A DNA stretch of 64,000 bases. Origin: Haliclystus octoradiatus (taxonomy: Eukaryota > Cnidaria > Staurozoa > Stauromedusae > Haliclystidae). The stretch spans positions 14,569,936-14,633,935 of the forward strand of contig OU744448.1 in NCBI GenBank assembly GCA_916610825.1, given 5' to 3'. The translations under genes were made by a program, and so were the position numbers. The notes beneath the pieces are model-generated. The model ran no database searches. It saw only the letters and a list, made by a program, of their open reading frames with translations, and was not told the origin of the DNA. Below are positions 36,801 through 46,526 of the stretch, one piece after another; within the stretch, counting starts at the first letter, position 1, and each line of letters opens with the position of its first letter.

Positions 36801-39800
36801 AGATCTTTCTAAAGCCTTCGATCGATGTAGTCAACCATGATTTATAACTTGCTAGATTAGAAGCATATGGACTTTGACCTTTAAGCTTATTACTAATAAA
36901 GAATTACCCCTCTAATCGATTTCAACAAGTAGTTATTGATTCCAAGTATTCCAAGCCATAACATAAGTGATTGAAATATACATCTATCTATCTATATACA
37001 TCAAAATGTGGAGTACCACAAGAAATATACTTGGTCCAATTATTTTCAATATTATTGTTCTGAAGTCTGATGCCAAATTAAAGACACCGTAGAATGACTG
37101 AGATTATATTAAACTGTAAAATTCACTAAATAACGAAACAAAATACAAATCTCACAATAAATGCTCTTGCCATCTGCCATTTCCCTCTAGATAAATTTGA
37201 ATCAATCACTAAAACTATATCACCAATTGATATCTTTCGTTGTTCTTTGCACCACTTTTTTCGTCTCATCAGCGTCGGTAGATAATCCCTTATCCACTTT
37301 TTCCAAAATAAATTTGTCAACGTTTGAACAAATAAAAATCTTTTTCCTGGGTCTTTTGTTTCCTCAAATGGTCCTTGTGGTGTCTTTGATGTCGATCTTC
37401 CTAATAGAAGATGATTAGGCGTCAAGTATGTTCCATCATTTGGGTCTGATGACATTGGTGCTAGCGGTCTTGAATTTACCAATTGTTCAACTTCACATAA
37501 TAATGTATGTAAATCATCATCAGATAAAATATGATTTCCAATCGTAGCTTTCATAGCTTTCTTTGCCAACTTCACCATTGCTTCGAAAACCCCTCCATGG
37601 TGTGGTTTAACTCTTTTTTTCTGCACCCACAAAGTTCGATCCATTGTCAGAGTTTATTAATCTTGGTTGTCCTCTTCTGGAATAGAATCTGAGTAGGACT
37701 TGTAGAAAGGCTTCAGTTGACATGTCGTTGGCCACTTCTAGATGTATCGCTCTCGTATTAAGGCATGTCAACAATGCTCTGTATCTCTTTCCGCGTCACT
37801 TTCGTGTCATTTTTACCGTTATTGGACCAAAGTAGTCTACTCCAACATAGCAAAAGGGCGGCCTATAAGGCTGTAGTCTGTAGCTTAGTAATTCGGCCAT
37901 CAATTGCTCTTGTGGTGGACACCGTAGCTTCTTGCATGTAACACATTGAGACGATATAGATTTGGCTAATTGTCTTCCTTGTATTATCCAAAACTTCAAT
38001 CTGCTGTTGGCTAACACTTTTTCTGTACCATGGTGACGGACATCTCTATGACTTTGCATCATGATTAATCTTGCAATCGAGTTGTTTCTAGAGATCAGGA
38101 TCGGATGTCTTTGGTCGTATGGTAATGCTGCGGCTTTGTCGACTTTCCCACTCACTCGGATTAATCCATTTTCACAAGTAAATGGTGTTAATTGTTCGTA
38201 GCGGTTGTTGTTGACATCTTTTATCATTTCTCTTTGTGCAATCTCTATGAGTACGTTTTCAGCTCTTTGTAATTCTTCAGTTTTCAAGGTTCCTTTATTG
38301 ACCATTGTTCTCTTTTGTTTAATGTAATTGACAAATCTTAACACGTAACACGTTGTTCGTTTCAATTTCGTCCAACTACTAAATGTTTTGATTGCAATAA
38401 TGTTTTCTAATTGCATGGTTCCACAGCTGATTTTCACTTTTTGAGGCTTTCTTTCTTCATCGAGGCATTCCTTTGCTACAATGTTTTCTGGCCAGGTGTC
38501 TTCTTTGAGTTTGAGAAATTCAGGACCTTGTTGCCATCTTCCTTCAAGATCTTCAACTGGTATTCCCTTTGTTGCGTCACCTGCTGGATTAGGCCATTCA
38601 GATGGGTCTGTTTCTGTCTGGATTTCACCAACTCTCACCGTCACAAATGTCTTCAACTCTTTCATAGTGCTTCTTATCCAAGATAGAACAACTGTGCTAT
38701 CACACCAGAATTGCGTATAAGCTAGCTCAAATCTGCTTTCTTCTCTGATCACTTTTGCCAATCTTATTGAAAGTACTGCTCCCTGTAATTCTAGGCGTGG
38801 CATTGTCAGTCTTTTAATTGGTGCTACTCTTGTTTTTGCAGATACAAAGGTCAATTCAGCTTCTTCGTTCTCTGTTGATTCCCATCTCAGATATGCACAT
38901 GTAGCAAATGCATCTTCACTTGCATCGCAAAAGATGTGTAAACTTGGTAGACTTCTAGTTGCCTTCATTGGTGTCAAACATCTTTGGAACTTTACTCTTT
39001 CCAATTCCTTCATTTCTTTGAATAAGTTGTACCAAAATTCATGGGTTCCTTCGTCAATTTCGCTGTCCCAGTCGAGGCCTTTTATCCACAATTTTTGCAT
39101 CCTAATCTTTGCTTTTATTAGAAATGCTGTTGCCAGGCCAATAGGGTCGAACAATGCTGCGATGGTTTTTAGAATTGTCCAGTTCTTTTACTCTGAATCT
39201 TATGTCATCTTCATCATAATTCCATACTGCTCCTAGAACCTTCTCCTCGATGTTACCCATGGTGATTTCTTTGACCTTTTGGGTGCTCTGATTGCTCTTT
39301 GTTGTCAATTCTTTGTTGTTGGAAATCCATTTCTTCACTGAAAACCCTCCGTTCTTCAACAATTGAATGATTTCGTCTTTTGTCTTTGAAGCTTGTTCTT
39401 TTGTATTGAAGGAATCACAAATGTCGTCCATGTATGTGTTCTTTTTCACTGATGCGGCACCTAATGGAAATTCTTTCTCATTGTCTTCAGCCGTTCTCAT
39501 CAAAACAGTTTGAGCCATTGCTGGTGCTGGTTTGTCACCAAACGTCACTCTTTCCATCATAAATACAGTTGGTGGATTTGATGTGTCCATACTTCGCCAA
39601 AGAAATATGTGGACATGTTGGTCTTCTATTGGCATCATCACTTGCGGAAACATCTTGGAAATATCTATACAAAGCGCCGTGTGGTTTCCCTGAAGCGAAG
39701 AATTATTCCAAAGAGTGATTTTAGCATTAGACCTTTCATCAGTCTGTCGTTCAAGCTTTTATTGTTATATTTGGCAGAAGCATCAAATACGATCCTCAAT

Positions 39801-42800
39801 GGAGTGGATTCTTTTTCTCGTCGGATCACAGCATGGTGAGCAATGTAATATTTCGGTCCATTGTAATTGTTAAGCTCTTCTTCTGTCAATCTTCTTGCAA
39901 AACCCAATTTTTCATAGTCCATGATCTTATTGTCATATTCTTGTGCCAAGTCATCGTCCTTTGAGAGTTTCCTTTCTGTTGCTTCTAGTCTTCTGAAGGC
40001 CATTTCATAGTTGTCTTCTAATGTTGATGGACTTTCTTTCCACAGTAGGACAATTTGATACCTATCACCGATTTTCTTACATGATTCTCTCAGCATTTTG
40101 CCAGCTTTGATGTCTTCCATAGATGTCGTCTTGCTTGTTGTAGAAGTTTCTACTTGTCCATTGACTCCAAATGTTTCTGTCTTCCAGAATGAAGTGAGGT
40201 CCACCTGTTGCTCTTCTGTTGCATGTGCCATATTCGTCCCTACTGTATTTGAATCTTCTGTTGACATTTTCGTTGGTCCAAATGCCACCCATCCTAGTAT
40301 CGTGTTGATTGCAATTGGTGTGCCAGGCATTCCCATCCTTGTTTCACCAATATGAATTTGTGGATTGTCACAACCAATAAGTATATCGACAGAGCCATTG
40401 ACATTGTTGAACTTTATATCCTTCAAGTGTTCATACTTATTCAAATCTTTGTCTTGCACGCTGAAGATATTTTCGCATATTTTTTTCATTTCAATTACCT
40501 TGATTTCTTGTTCCAATCCTTTGTTTGTTACAGAACTTAGGCTTATGTATACTTTTCTTGTAGTTGTTGTAGTTCTTACTCCTCCAACCACTGACAAATT
40601 GAGGTTTGTTTTGATCCCTTGAATTCCTAAACCTTTTGAAAATCCTTCTCTTATAAAGGTGAGTTGCGATCCAGCATCTATCAAAACATTGGCTTCTTTT
40701 GACCGACCATAATTGTCTTTTACTATGACTCTCGTAGTTGCCAGTTGTACCTTTTTATTATTCTCTTCCTTTGATGCCGCTGAAATTGTTGCTTCTTTAT
40801 GGAGCAAACCATGATGCTTCTTGGTACATCCTTCTGAGTTGCACTCCTTTAGCTTATGACATTCTTTGATCCCATGTCCCATTTTCAGACAGCAGAAACA
40901 TGCTCTATTTTGTTTCACTTTTGACCATCTTTCATCGATAGTTGCATCTTTGAATGTCTTGCAATCTTCTACCAAATGATCTTCTGTACAAATGAAACAT
41001 TCTCTTTTCTTGGTATAGCTGTTACTGTGAACAGCATGTGATGATCCCGTCTTAGTCTTCGTAGTACTAGGCTCTAGAGAATACGCTTGGCTTTTGATTA
41101 TACTTTCACTCTCCAACCAGTCGTTTAGTCCAGGTACAGATTCCTTTTGTTTATTTTCTCGGATCTCTCTACCCCAGCGTTCCTTATCTTCGTCCGTCAT
41201 CTTTGATGCAATAGTCTTCAGTAACCCCATTGATTTCAGATCTGCTTGGCAATTAGCGTTTTGTAGTTGAATGACTATATCCTGTACTGTAGTTGCGAAG
41301 TTCAGAAATCCTGCCGCATCTCCTTACTGGTCGTAATTCATCTAATTCTTTGTAACATAGGTCTGTAATTTGGTCTTCACGGCCGTATGTTTTGTCCAGC
41401 TTGCTCCATGCTTGATCATAATTTTCCATGTTCCATATGAGCCTTGCTGGTATCTTTTCTAGTCTACCGCGTAGAACATGTAATTTCGTATTTTGATCTG
41501 TGTTGTCTATGTCTACAAGTGTTTTGAACGTCGTTCTAAACTTTCTGTAATCTTTTAATTTTCTCGAAAAGAATGGCAAACTCAATTTGTATCTGACGAC
41601 GGGCGTACCATTCGGTATTCTGGGTGGTGTAGCTTCTTCATGCTTTGTCAAAACTTCTTCGTGCTTTGTCAATGCTTCTTCATGCTTTGGCAAATCTAAG
41701 TTTTTTCTTGGTGTAGGCAGTGGTTGCTTGGTCAATTCCTTTTGCGAATTTGTTGCACCTTGTTCACTGTCTCTTCTATGTTTTGTTTGTTCAGATGATA
41801 CCATTTCTTCAATTGTCTGAAAACTATCTTCAAACACATCATCTTGTTCGTGACTGGCCGTCTCTTGTATTTGTATTCTTGACGATGTCTTTAGTGGCAC
41901 TGCATGTCTTTCTCTGTTGATGTACGAACGCATTCGTTTTCTGCTTTCACACAACACTTTATGCAACTGTTCTATCCACGTGTCATCGTCTTGCTCTGTA
42001 TTTTCCATTGATAGCATAAGTTGTAATTCTTCATGAAAATTTTCTGCTTTCTCGTAGCATATGTAGAGTGTGCGGAGGTCATCATCGAGTTCATTGATAT
42101 CATCAGTTCCTTGATCAACTAGATAATCCATCTTTCGCATGACTCTCGTCACTCTTCCTTTGGCACTCCTTCTCTGGTACATGAGGGTGTCTACATCTGG
42201 ATTGGCCATCGTCTATTCAAACACAACTTCTTCTCAAGTCGACGATTGAATCTTTATGTTCTGAAGTCTGATGCCAAATTAAAGACGCTGTAGAATGACT
42301 GAGATTATATTAAACTGTAAAATTCACTAAATAACGAAACAAAATAAAAATCGTAAATAAATGCTATTATCTATGTGATTATACTATTCTTATGAAATTG
42401 TCTATTTATACAACATTATTATAGATTCTTACATCGGTAATTTTCCACGGTTTTTTCTGTCTTTCATATCTTTCTGTGTTGATCTTCTTCGTGAATTAGC
42501 TTTCTTCTTTTTTCGACTTTACTAATTGATTTTACCGGCGTCTTAACGAGTTTATATACTAAATAACATAACAAAGGTGTCTACAATTCTATTCTTCTCA
42601 TTTTACATAATAGAACAATAGTAGTCAATTAACTTTGCTCAACAAAGGCGTAAAACATAAACATTCATGCAATACTAAAACGTGGTTATATCTTATAGTC
42701 TACATATATTAAGTCTAGGCACGTAGTAACTGTCTATGTCGTGAGGCTACGACAACCGGTAGGTTTGACGCTTCTAGGTCTAGCCTATTATTATTAATTT

Positions 42801-45052
42801 AATTATATTACATCATTCAGAACAATTATTTTCACTGATTTATCATTATCTAATATTAGCTCTTCCATAATCAGATACGCTGATGATACTATATTATACA
42901 CTGGAACTGATAGTTGGGAAAATACAGTAAATCTTATCTACTCTGATCTGAAACCATATACTCATGGTTACAATCAAATCAAATCAGTTATTACTAAACA
43001 CCAAAAACACACAAGCTATGACATTAAACAATTCTAGAAACAACAAACCATGCCACCTATAATTTTTAAACAAACAGAATATTCCTTGCTCAAGTACAAT
43101 AAAGCTGCAAGGAGTCACCCTCAATGACAAAGTATTGTTAAAAGAACATATTAATAACTTTTGAAAAAAGGCAAACAGACACTTATCCAAATGAAGGCAA
43201 ATCAAAATAATTATTACACCATCTATTTCTCTACACTATACAAAACATATGTTTGTCCAAACCTAGAATATTGCAACACACTCGTTTTATCATTGAATGA
43301 AACACAATCAAAGAGGTTTGAAAAAATGCAAAAATCTGCACTGCAACATAAAACCAATAACAATCCCTGAAAATTTGACGAATCGCACATTAGTTAAACT
43401 TATTTGGTTTCTACTAAGTTGACGACAAGAGATGGTATCAAGGTTAGCAACTTGGACATTATGTTCTGTTCTTTCTCTGCACTTGTTTTGCGGCAGATAA
43501 ATAACAGGAATAACAACAGATAAGCAACTCTTAGACTCATTTTCATACTCAAAAATACAATAGAGCTTCTATTGTAACTTGTCTGTGAATCTCTCCACGT
43601 TCTTCCGTATTCCGCGTTCAAGACCTGCCGGCTTGGGCCCAAGGGGCTAAGCGAAACTTCAAAAAATCGCGAAGCGAATTTTTTAAGGGGAGCGGGGGAT
43701 AACGGCGTCGAGCAGAGCGAGGCGCCACTAAAGGACGCAGGTGTGTTATAACAGGGAGGGACGCCAACTACTATTTTTCGTCATCACTATCAACACCGGG
43801 GAGCCGGTCAACACAAGGAGGGTGCGGACTGCGCAGCAGTACAGGGGACTCGCAACTCGCAGTTTACATGATAAACTCAGCTATATACTAATTGATTTAC
43901 GTTATCTTACTAGATTATCATTGTACATCAAACACCCCAGCTACTCATAATTCACTTCCCATTAAACCATTCCATCCTCGATTAGAAGATGGTACTCATT
44001 TGATGTTTTAGATAAAGTCAAGGCTGAGTTGACCTTCGAGGAACATGAACCACAAACAATCAGATATGATCAGGTCTGTAGTTCCGTTGCTGTACCATCG
44101 AAGCTAATCCTCCCATCAGCATGACTGTGTTTGCTTGTGAGAGTAAAAGTGATTTTCCAGGTAATGAATATTCAGTTGTATAGCCCTCAACGTTAGCACA
44201 ATTGCATGATTTTAAAAAACGATCCAAAATGAGTTTAAAATAAATTTTTAAAGCAGTGTATGCATTCACTCCTGAAGGTGATCTTCCAATCTAAATAAAA
44301 TAACAATTAAAAGCAGATTTTGTCACTTACCTCAAATTTGGACAAGAAGAAATTTGCTCTATATCTCCATCATGTAACTCTGCCCCATCTAATATCACAT
44401 CAGTTAGTTTCTTACCACAATGTTCAACAAGGACTTTAATAGATGTACTTGTCACCCAAGGAATCCCATCCAGATTAATCTTTTCTAAATGTTTAAAATG
44501 ATTAGCAATAAAACAGAGACCCTCATCAGTTATACCGTTACAGTGAGAGACATTCAATTCTGTTAATTTCCGTAAAGAGCTCATGTTACTCAATGAATGA
44601 TCAGAAACAGGGCAACCTTCAACATTGAGTTTTTTCAAGCATTTACAGATTGATAAACATTCAATCATATCATCATTCAATTGACTAAAAAAAGCTAATG
44701 ATAACTCTTCAAGAATCTCACACTTTTCGCAGAGTATCTTCAACATTTCTGCCGTAAAAGTTGTCCTTGTTCTAAGATCTAAACGTTTTAGCATTGTACA
44801 CCAACTAAATATTACATCAAGCAACAATTCATTAGAAACATCCATGAAGTCTTCTGAATTCACTTCCCTCCATAACAATGGATCTCTTGAAAATATTAAC
44901 CAACGCTTGCATACTGGTGCAACATATTGACATAGTTCCCTTGGTTTAAAATTACCAAATATTCTTATGACAATTTCTTCTGGAAGATCGCTGAACGTTT
45001 TCACCATATTCATATTCAAAATACTGAGTTTGAACACGGTTGTAAATAGCAT
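27853..45052 (-). CDS. F-box and leucine-rich-repeat protein, 3 exons, 425 aa
   Basis: Exons 45052-44331, 30515-30270 and 28162-27853 (stop 27853-27855) join with GT-AG borders into 1278 nt of open frame. The F-box is at about residues 20-62 (FSDLPEEIVIRIF, then VCKRW). It is followed by Leu-rich repeats of the FBXL cysteine-containing type, such as LTELNVSHCNGITDEGL and LVKLDISWCWVITDDGI, to the end. Such proteins are substrate receptors of SCF (SKP1-CUL1-F-box) ubiquitin ligases; substrates bind the LRR curve. I cannot match it to one named FBXL/SKP2 orthologue. The first ATG (45050-45052) was chosen; another Met at MVKTF, just before the F-box, is possible. Intron 1 is 13.8 kb and packed with nested retroelements, in contrast to the otherwise small introns here. 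Confidence 0.88.
28933..29060 (+). repeat. Isolated unit of the GTTCATGAAC repeat family
   Basis: It begins CAGTTCATGAACTTTTAAAT and continues with the same internal blocks as the units at 26391 and 26530. It lies in intron 2 of the F-box gene, separated from the main array by about 2.2 kb. Confidence 0.75.
29061..30269. other. F-box gene intron 2, no recognised feature
   Basis: AT-rich intron sequence with short fortuitous frames, including a hydrophobic one at 29827-30084 that has no supporting context. Nothing else recognisable. Confidence 0.4.
30516..31675. other. Start of the large F-box intron, no recognised feature
   Basis: AT-rich, with no exon, repeat boundary or RNA gene that I can support. 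Confidence 0.35.
31676..32330 (+). pseudogene. Transposase remnant (P-element/hAT-like C-terminal part), broken
   Basis: Overlapping frames encode VNSADEFYEEFY, then DGLQYLAGYVLRSVYRN, then, after stops, WGVNEDCFILFKHAEIEF and a Cys-containing tail. A YLAGYV-type motif followed by a GLW-type block is common in DDE transposases of the P-element/hAT kind. Frameshifts and stops show it is dead. The superfamily is uncertain. Confidence 0.4.
32766..32777 (+). repeat. Poly-C tract (12 C)
   Basis: A homopolymer run of C in AT-rich DNA inside the large F-box intron. Confidence 0.8.
33210..33632 (+). mobile_element. Single-arm copy of the synapsin-flanking fold-back element
   Basis: It closely matches the loop plus right arm of the element at 58238-59011, including TTTGTTTGTTTGATAAT, GAAGGCCAATTCTAAGTGAT and TTCAATACTTGAGGATGTT. 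It ends in the same TTGGTTCTATTATAATATCT terminus. The left arm is absent, so it can no longer fold on itself. Confidence 0.85.
33633..35923. other. Intron DNA with unidentified fragments
   Basis: About 34200-34378 carries a short basic open stretch (MRENWRKPERNG, then KDKRRSKHP) that could be a decayed TE exon. 33630-33710 contains a small inverted repeat (ACTTGGTTGGGG with CCCCACCAACCAAG). Nothing else recognisable. Confidence 0.3.
35924..36568 (+). CDS. Cys-rich orphan ORF, probably TE-encoded, 214 aa, no start codon
   Basis: An open frame runs from just after a TAA at 35921 to the stop at 36568. It begins NRPVHKRLEDAVEYKRS and has a basic CxxC cluster (CRKKPGHKCRKCHA). Then come a YHLELLEDTRAFVCFGCKGF block with a second Cys pair, a YNVTIVSLELQ segment and FYHQESKCVKMDI. 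The spacing suggests zinc binding. I do not recognise the family. Its place in a TE-filled intron and its lack of an ATG suggest a transposon protein fragment. The last ~55 residues look unrelated and may be read-through. Confidence 0.4.
   Translation, partial: NRPVHKRLEDAVEYKRSIYPKTKCRKKPGHKCRKCHATAQAATQGSLDGGSRYHLELLEDTRAFVCFGCKGFLRERASAPLPAPPYNVTIVSLELQVRRERVKRISSGRLFVPLKNERVFYHQESKCVKMDINNFSVPSHVRLHLTSIHRRKLLHKFGTAMLFLNSIGRKHKHTQFKVKSMYCYACLMQDLFCMGAQSSSYHVFPILSESQTVP
37056..37163 (-). repeat. Truncated 3' LTR of the BEL element
   Basis: It matches the corresponding end of the 5' LTR (42257-42363) with a few differences, then stops abruptly at AATAAATGCT and joins the integrase C-terminal coding region. 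About 460 bp of LTR and the end of the coding frame are missing. Confidence 0.85.
37126..37796 (-). pseudogene. BEL integrase C-terminal part, internally deleted
   Basis: It contains PHHGGVFEAMVKLAKKAM (catalytic Glu region), the LNSRPLAP-like VNSRPLAPMSSD block, LTPNHLLLGR and GDIVLVID, all typical of BEL/Pao integrase tails. The usual residues between the second catalytic Asp region and PHHGG appear shortened, and the frame runs into LTR sequence after GKWQMAR. Non-functional. Confidence 0.75.
37796..39154 (-). pseudogene. BEL pol segment: RNase H and integrase N-terminal region
   Basis: This 452-codon open segment contains the Pao-type FDPIGLATAFLIKAKI and HIFCDASEDAFATCAYLRW blocks, LTMPRLELQGAVLSIRL, and FWCDSTVVLSWI. 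An integrase zinc-binding His/Cys motif ends in CVTCKKLR. Next comes the start of the integrase core (YVGVDYFGPI, first catalytic Asp). It overlaps the preceding RT frame, which marks a frameshift. Confidence 0.85.
39102..39653 (-). pseudogene. BEL reverse transcriptase segment
   Basis: It contains DQHVHIFLWR, a VTFGDKPAPAMAQ block and the catalytic TYMDDICDS motif (near 39434), which identify a BEL/Pao reverse transcriptase palm. It is out of frame with both neighbouring segments, so no intact polyprotein can be made. Confidence 0.85.
39665..41230 (-). pseudogene. BEL gag zinc knuckles, aspartic protease and RT start
   Basis: Two Cys knuckles (CFICTEDHLVEDC and CFCCLKMGHGIKEC) precede the Pao-type protease with NVLIDAGSQLTFI. 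The IGCDN and ILGWVAFGP motifs follow, then the RT fingers region (YYIAHHAVIR, LRIVFDASA). The segment ends at a frameshift next to 39653. Confidence 0.85.
41253..42209 (-). pseudogene. BEL gag N-terminal segment
   Basis: It starts at ATG 42207-42209, 48 bp inside the 5' LTR. It contains the DUF1759-type gag core: LPFFSRKLKDYRKFRTTF, LRGRLEKIPARL, then YGREDQI. A short Thr/Lys/His/Glu repeat (LTKHEEVLTKHEE) precedes it. A small indel near 41330 shifts the frame before the zinc-knuckle region. Confidence 0.85.
42257..42824 (-). repeat. 5' LTR of the BEL element, 568 bp
   Basis: On the minus strand it begins TGTTCTGAATG and ends TCAGAACA, short inverted termini typical of LTRs. Its 3' end matches the truncated LTR at 37056-37163. 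Confidence 0.88.
43400..43546 (-). CDS. Small ORF with a predicted signal peptide, 48 aa
   Basis: ATG at 43544-43546, stop at 43400-43402. The product begins MKMSLRVAYLLLFLLFI, a classic basic n-region plus Leu-rich h-region, with a plausible cleavage after KTSA. A 25-residue amphipathic-looking tail (SKLLTLIPSLVVNLVETK) follows. I recognise no family. It lies in the F-box intron between a dead LINE and a GC-rich island. It could be a secreted-peptide gene, an exon 1 whose rest I missed, or chance. Confidence 0.25.
   Translation of the reverse strand: MKMSLRVAYLLLFLLFICRKTSAEKEQNIMSKLLTLIPSLVVNLVETK
43600..43865. other. GC-rich island of unknown origin
   Basis: A marked rise in G+C against an AT-rich background, with GGGCCCAAGGGGCTAAGCG, CGGCGTCGAGCAGAGCGAGG and CCGGGGAGCCGGTC. 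It may be the end of an unrecognised mobile element inserted in the decayed LINE. No coding evidence. Confidence 0.4.
43985..44117 (-). mobile_element. tRNA-derived SINE, copy 3 (5' fragment)
   Basis: On the minus strand it carries the diverged tRNA-like head and the first part of the body. It shares GGTACTCATTTGATG and TCAAGGCTGAGTTGACCTT (plus-strand sense) with the copy at 57397-57773. The rest of the body is absent. It lies about 210 bp inside intron 1 of the F-box gene. Confidence 0.8.
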
Positions 45053-45722
45053 AAATGTCTAATAGACATACTTATAATTGAAAATGATGCACAAAAGATG
45101 TTGTTATTGTGACACAAAGTTCTACTTGGTAAATTTTGATGACTTGAGCCAATTATCTAGATAAATATATAAACAGCAAAGATGAATGATAACATAATTT
45201 TGAATCATTGAATAGGATAGGATTACATCTATTTCTACGTGAAGTGCTTCCTAATGTGTAATGTAGTAGCTAGGATCCAATGTCCCCAGAAGTTGGTTCC
45301 TGGAAGGTTAACACAGTTCAGATGGTTTTCAAATTTCAAGTTTCGTTTCCAATTGAAAATTACCATTTTGATATTAAACATACATATATAGTAGGCCTAC
45401 TATATTTCAATTTCAAATATGAGGCAATTTGATAGTGATTTGACATTTTTTCAAATGTGTTCTTTGTCTTGAGTATTCTGAATGTAAAGCCTACTGTCCT
45501 GTCAATTATGGTGTTAGACACAAAAATGGTGATTTGTGCATCGAGTTGTTGCAAATAAAGGTCATTACATACAAAAAATAAACCAATAAAGTGTATTTTA
45601 TAAAAGCATGCAAAAGAAAATTATACAGACATATAATTTTACACTGATATGCAGCATAATAAGAGTCATTGTACATTATCTACCAAGAATTACATGTCTA
45701 AGTTTAATTCAAAGATTACTAA
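45053..45722. other. F-box gene 5' flank
   Basis: Putative promoter region of the minus-strand F-box gene. I see no TATA box at a definite place and no other gene. Confidence 0.35.
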
Positions 45723-46526
45723 GGCCTGGATTATACAGCGCGCTTTCGAGCGTGCCGTGCTTTCGAGCGTGCCGTGCTTTCGAGCGTGCCGTGCTTTCGA
45801 GCGCGCTTTCATTTGAAGGTGCGCGCTTTTGAAAATGTCTAGTTATACAGCGAGCCGTCCTCAAAAGTTGTGTAAAAACTTCCTTTGAATTACATGATGA
45901 CGTGTAAGAAAATATCTCACAAGACTTTTGATTGACAAGTATACGCTTTTCGTGAAATAAATGAATTGCTTCAAAAAGTGATTTTTATCACAATTCGCCA
46001 TCAAATAGTTGTGATTATCGTACAATGATAGTTTTTTAACCTACCATGGTCCTACAAATACAAGACAGTGGCTTATATCTAATCTGCAGAGCATATATAT
46101 ATAACCTTGTCTAATTAATACTATTTGAAAGTTTTCTCCTCTTCAATTGAGAAGTACAGATGCTCTGAGTAGTTTCCCTATTATTATTTTGTGGATTTCG
46201 ATTATAATTCGAAAGAAAATCAATGTTTATTCATCTGTTTATTTGCAAAACGGAACTGTATCTAGGCAACGGCCGAGAAAAAGAGGCTAGACATTTCTTT
46301 CTCGACATCAACCCCCGGTTTTTACCAAATATGGTACGAGGAATCCCTGGAATGTCGAAATGAAAGTTCGCCTTCAAGTGACTATGCGAGCTTTCGATTT
46401 GGAGCGCGCCGTGCTAATGACAGCGAGCCGTGTCAAGTTAGACGGGCGCGCCGACAGCGAGCCAACTTTCAATTTACTGTAAACGAAAGCATGGCACGCT
46501 CGAAAGCGCGCTGTATAATCCAGGCC
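45723..46526. mobile_element. Harbinger-like non-autonomous element, 804 bp
   Basis: The inverted ends begin GGCCTGGATTATACAGCGCG and run over 30 bp. TAA flanks both sides (45720-45722, 46527-46529), a 3-bp TWA duplication typical of PIF/Harbinger transposons. Near the left end a 17-bp unit (GTGCTTTCGAGCGTGCC) is repeated in tandem. No transposase frame. It lies about 670 bp upstream of the F-box gene. Confidence 0.82.

Larger units (their letters stand above)
37056..42824 (-). mobile_element. BEL/Pao LTR retrotransposon, degraded, with 5-bp target duplication
   Basis: The element runs from TGTTCTGA (complement at the right end, 42824) to TCAGAACA (complement at the left end, 37056). It is flanked by ATTAT on both sides (37051-37055, 42825-42829). 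The 5' LTR (42257-42824, 568 bp) is complete; the 3' LTR retains only about 108 bp (37056-37163). Gag, zinc knuckles, protease, RT, RNase H and integrase follow in BEL/Pao order on the minus strand, broken by several frameshifts. The two LTR segments are similar, roughly 95% by eye, so the insertion is fairly young. Confidence 0.92.
36781..43373 (+). pseudogene. Old LINE reverse-transcriptase fragment, split by the BEL element
   Basis: Left piece (36781-37055) reads, with stops, LLDLSKAFD-like, LEAYGL and then KCGVPQEIYLGPIIFN. Right piece (42830-43373) reads FTDLSLSNISSS, RYADDTILYTGTD and, later, TYVCPNLEYCNTLV. These are the consecutive RT blocks of a non-LTR retrotransposon on the plus strand, interrupted by 37056-42824 plus one duplicated ATTAT. 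Several internal stops show it was already dead or has since decayed. Confidence 0.75.
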
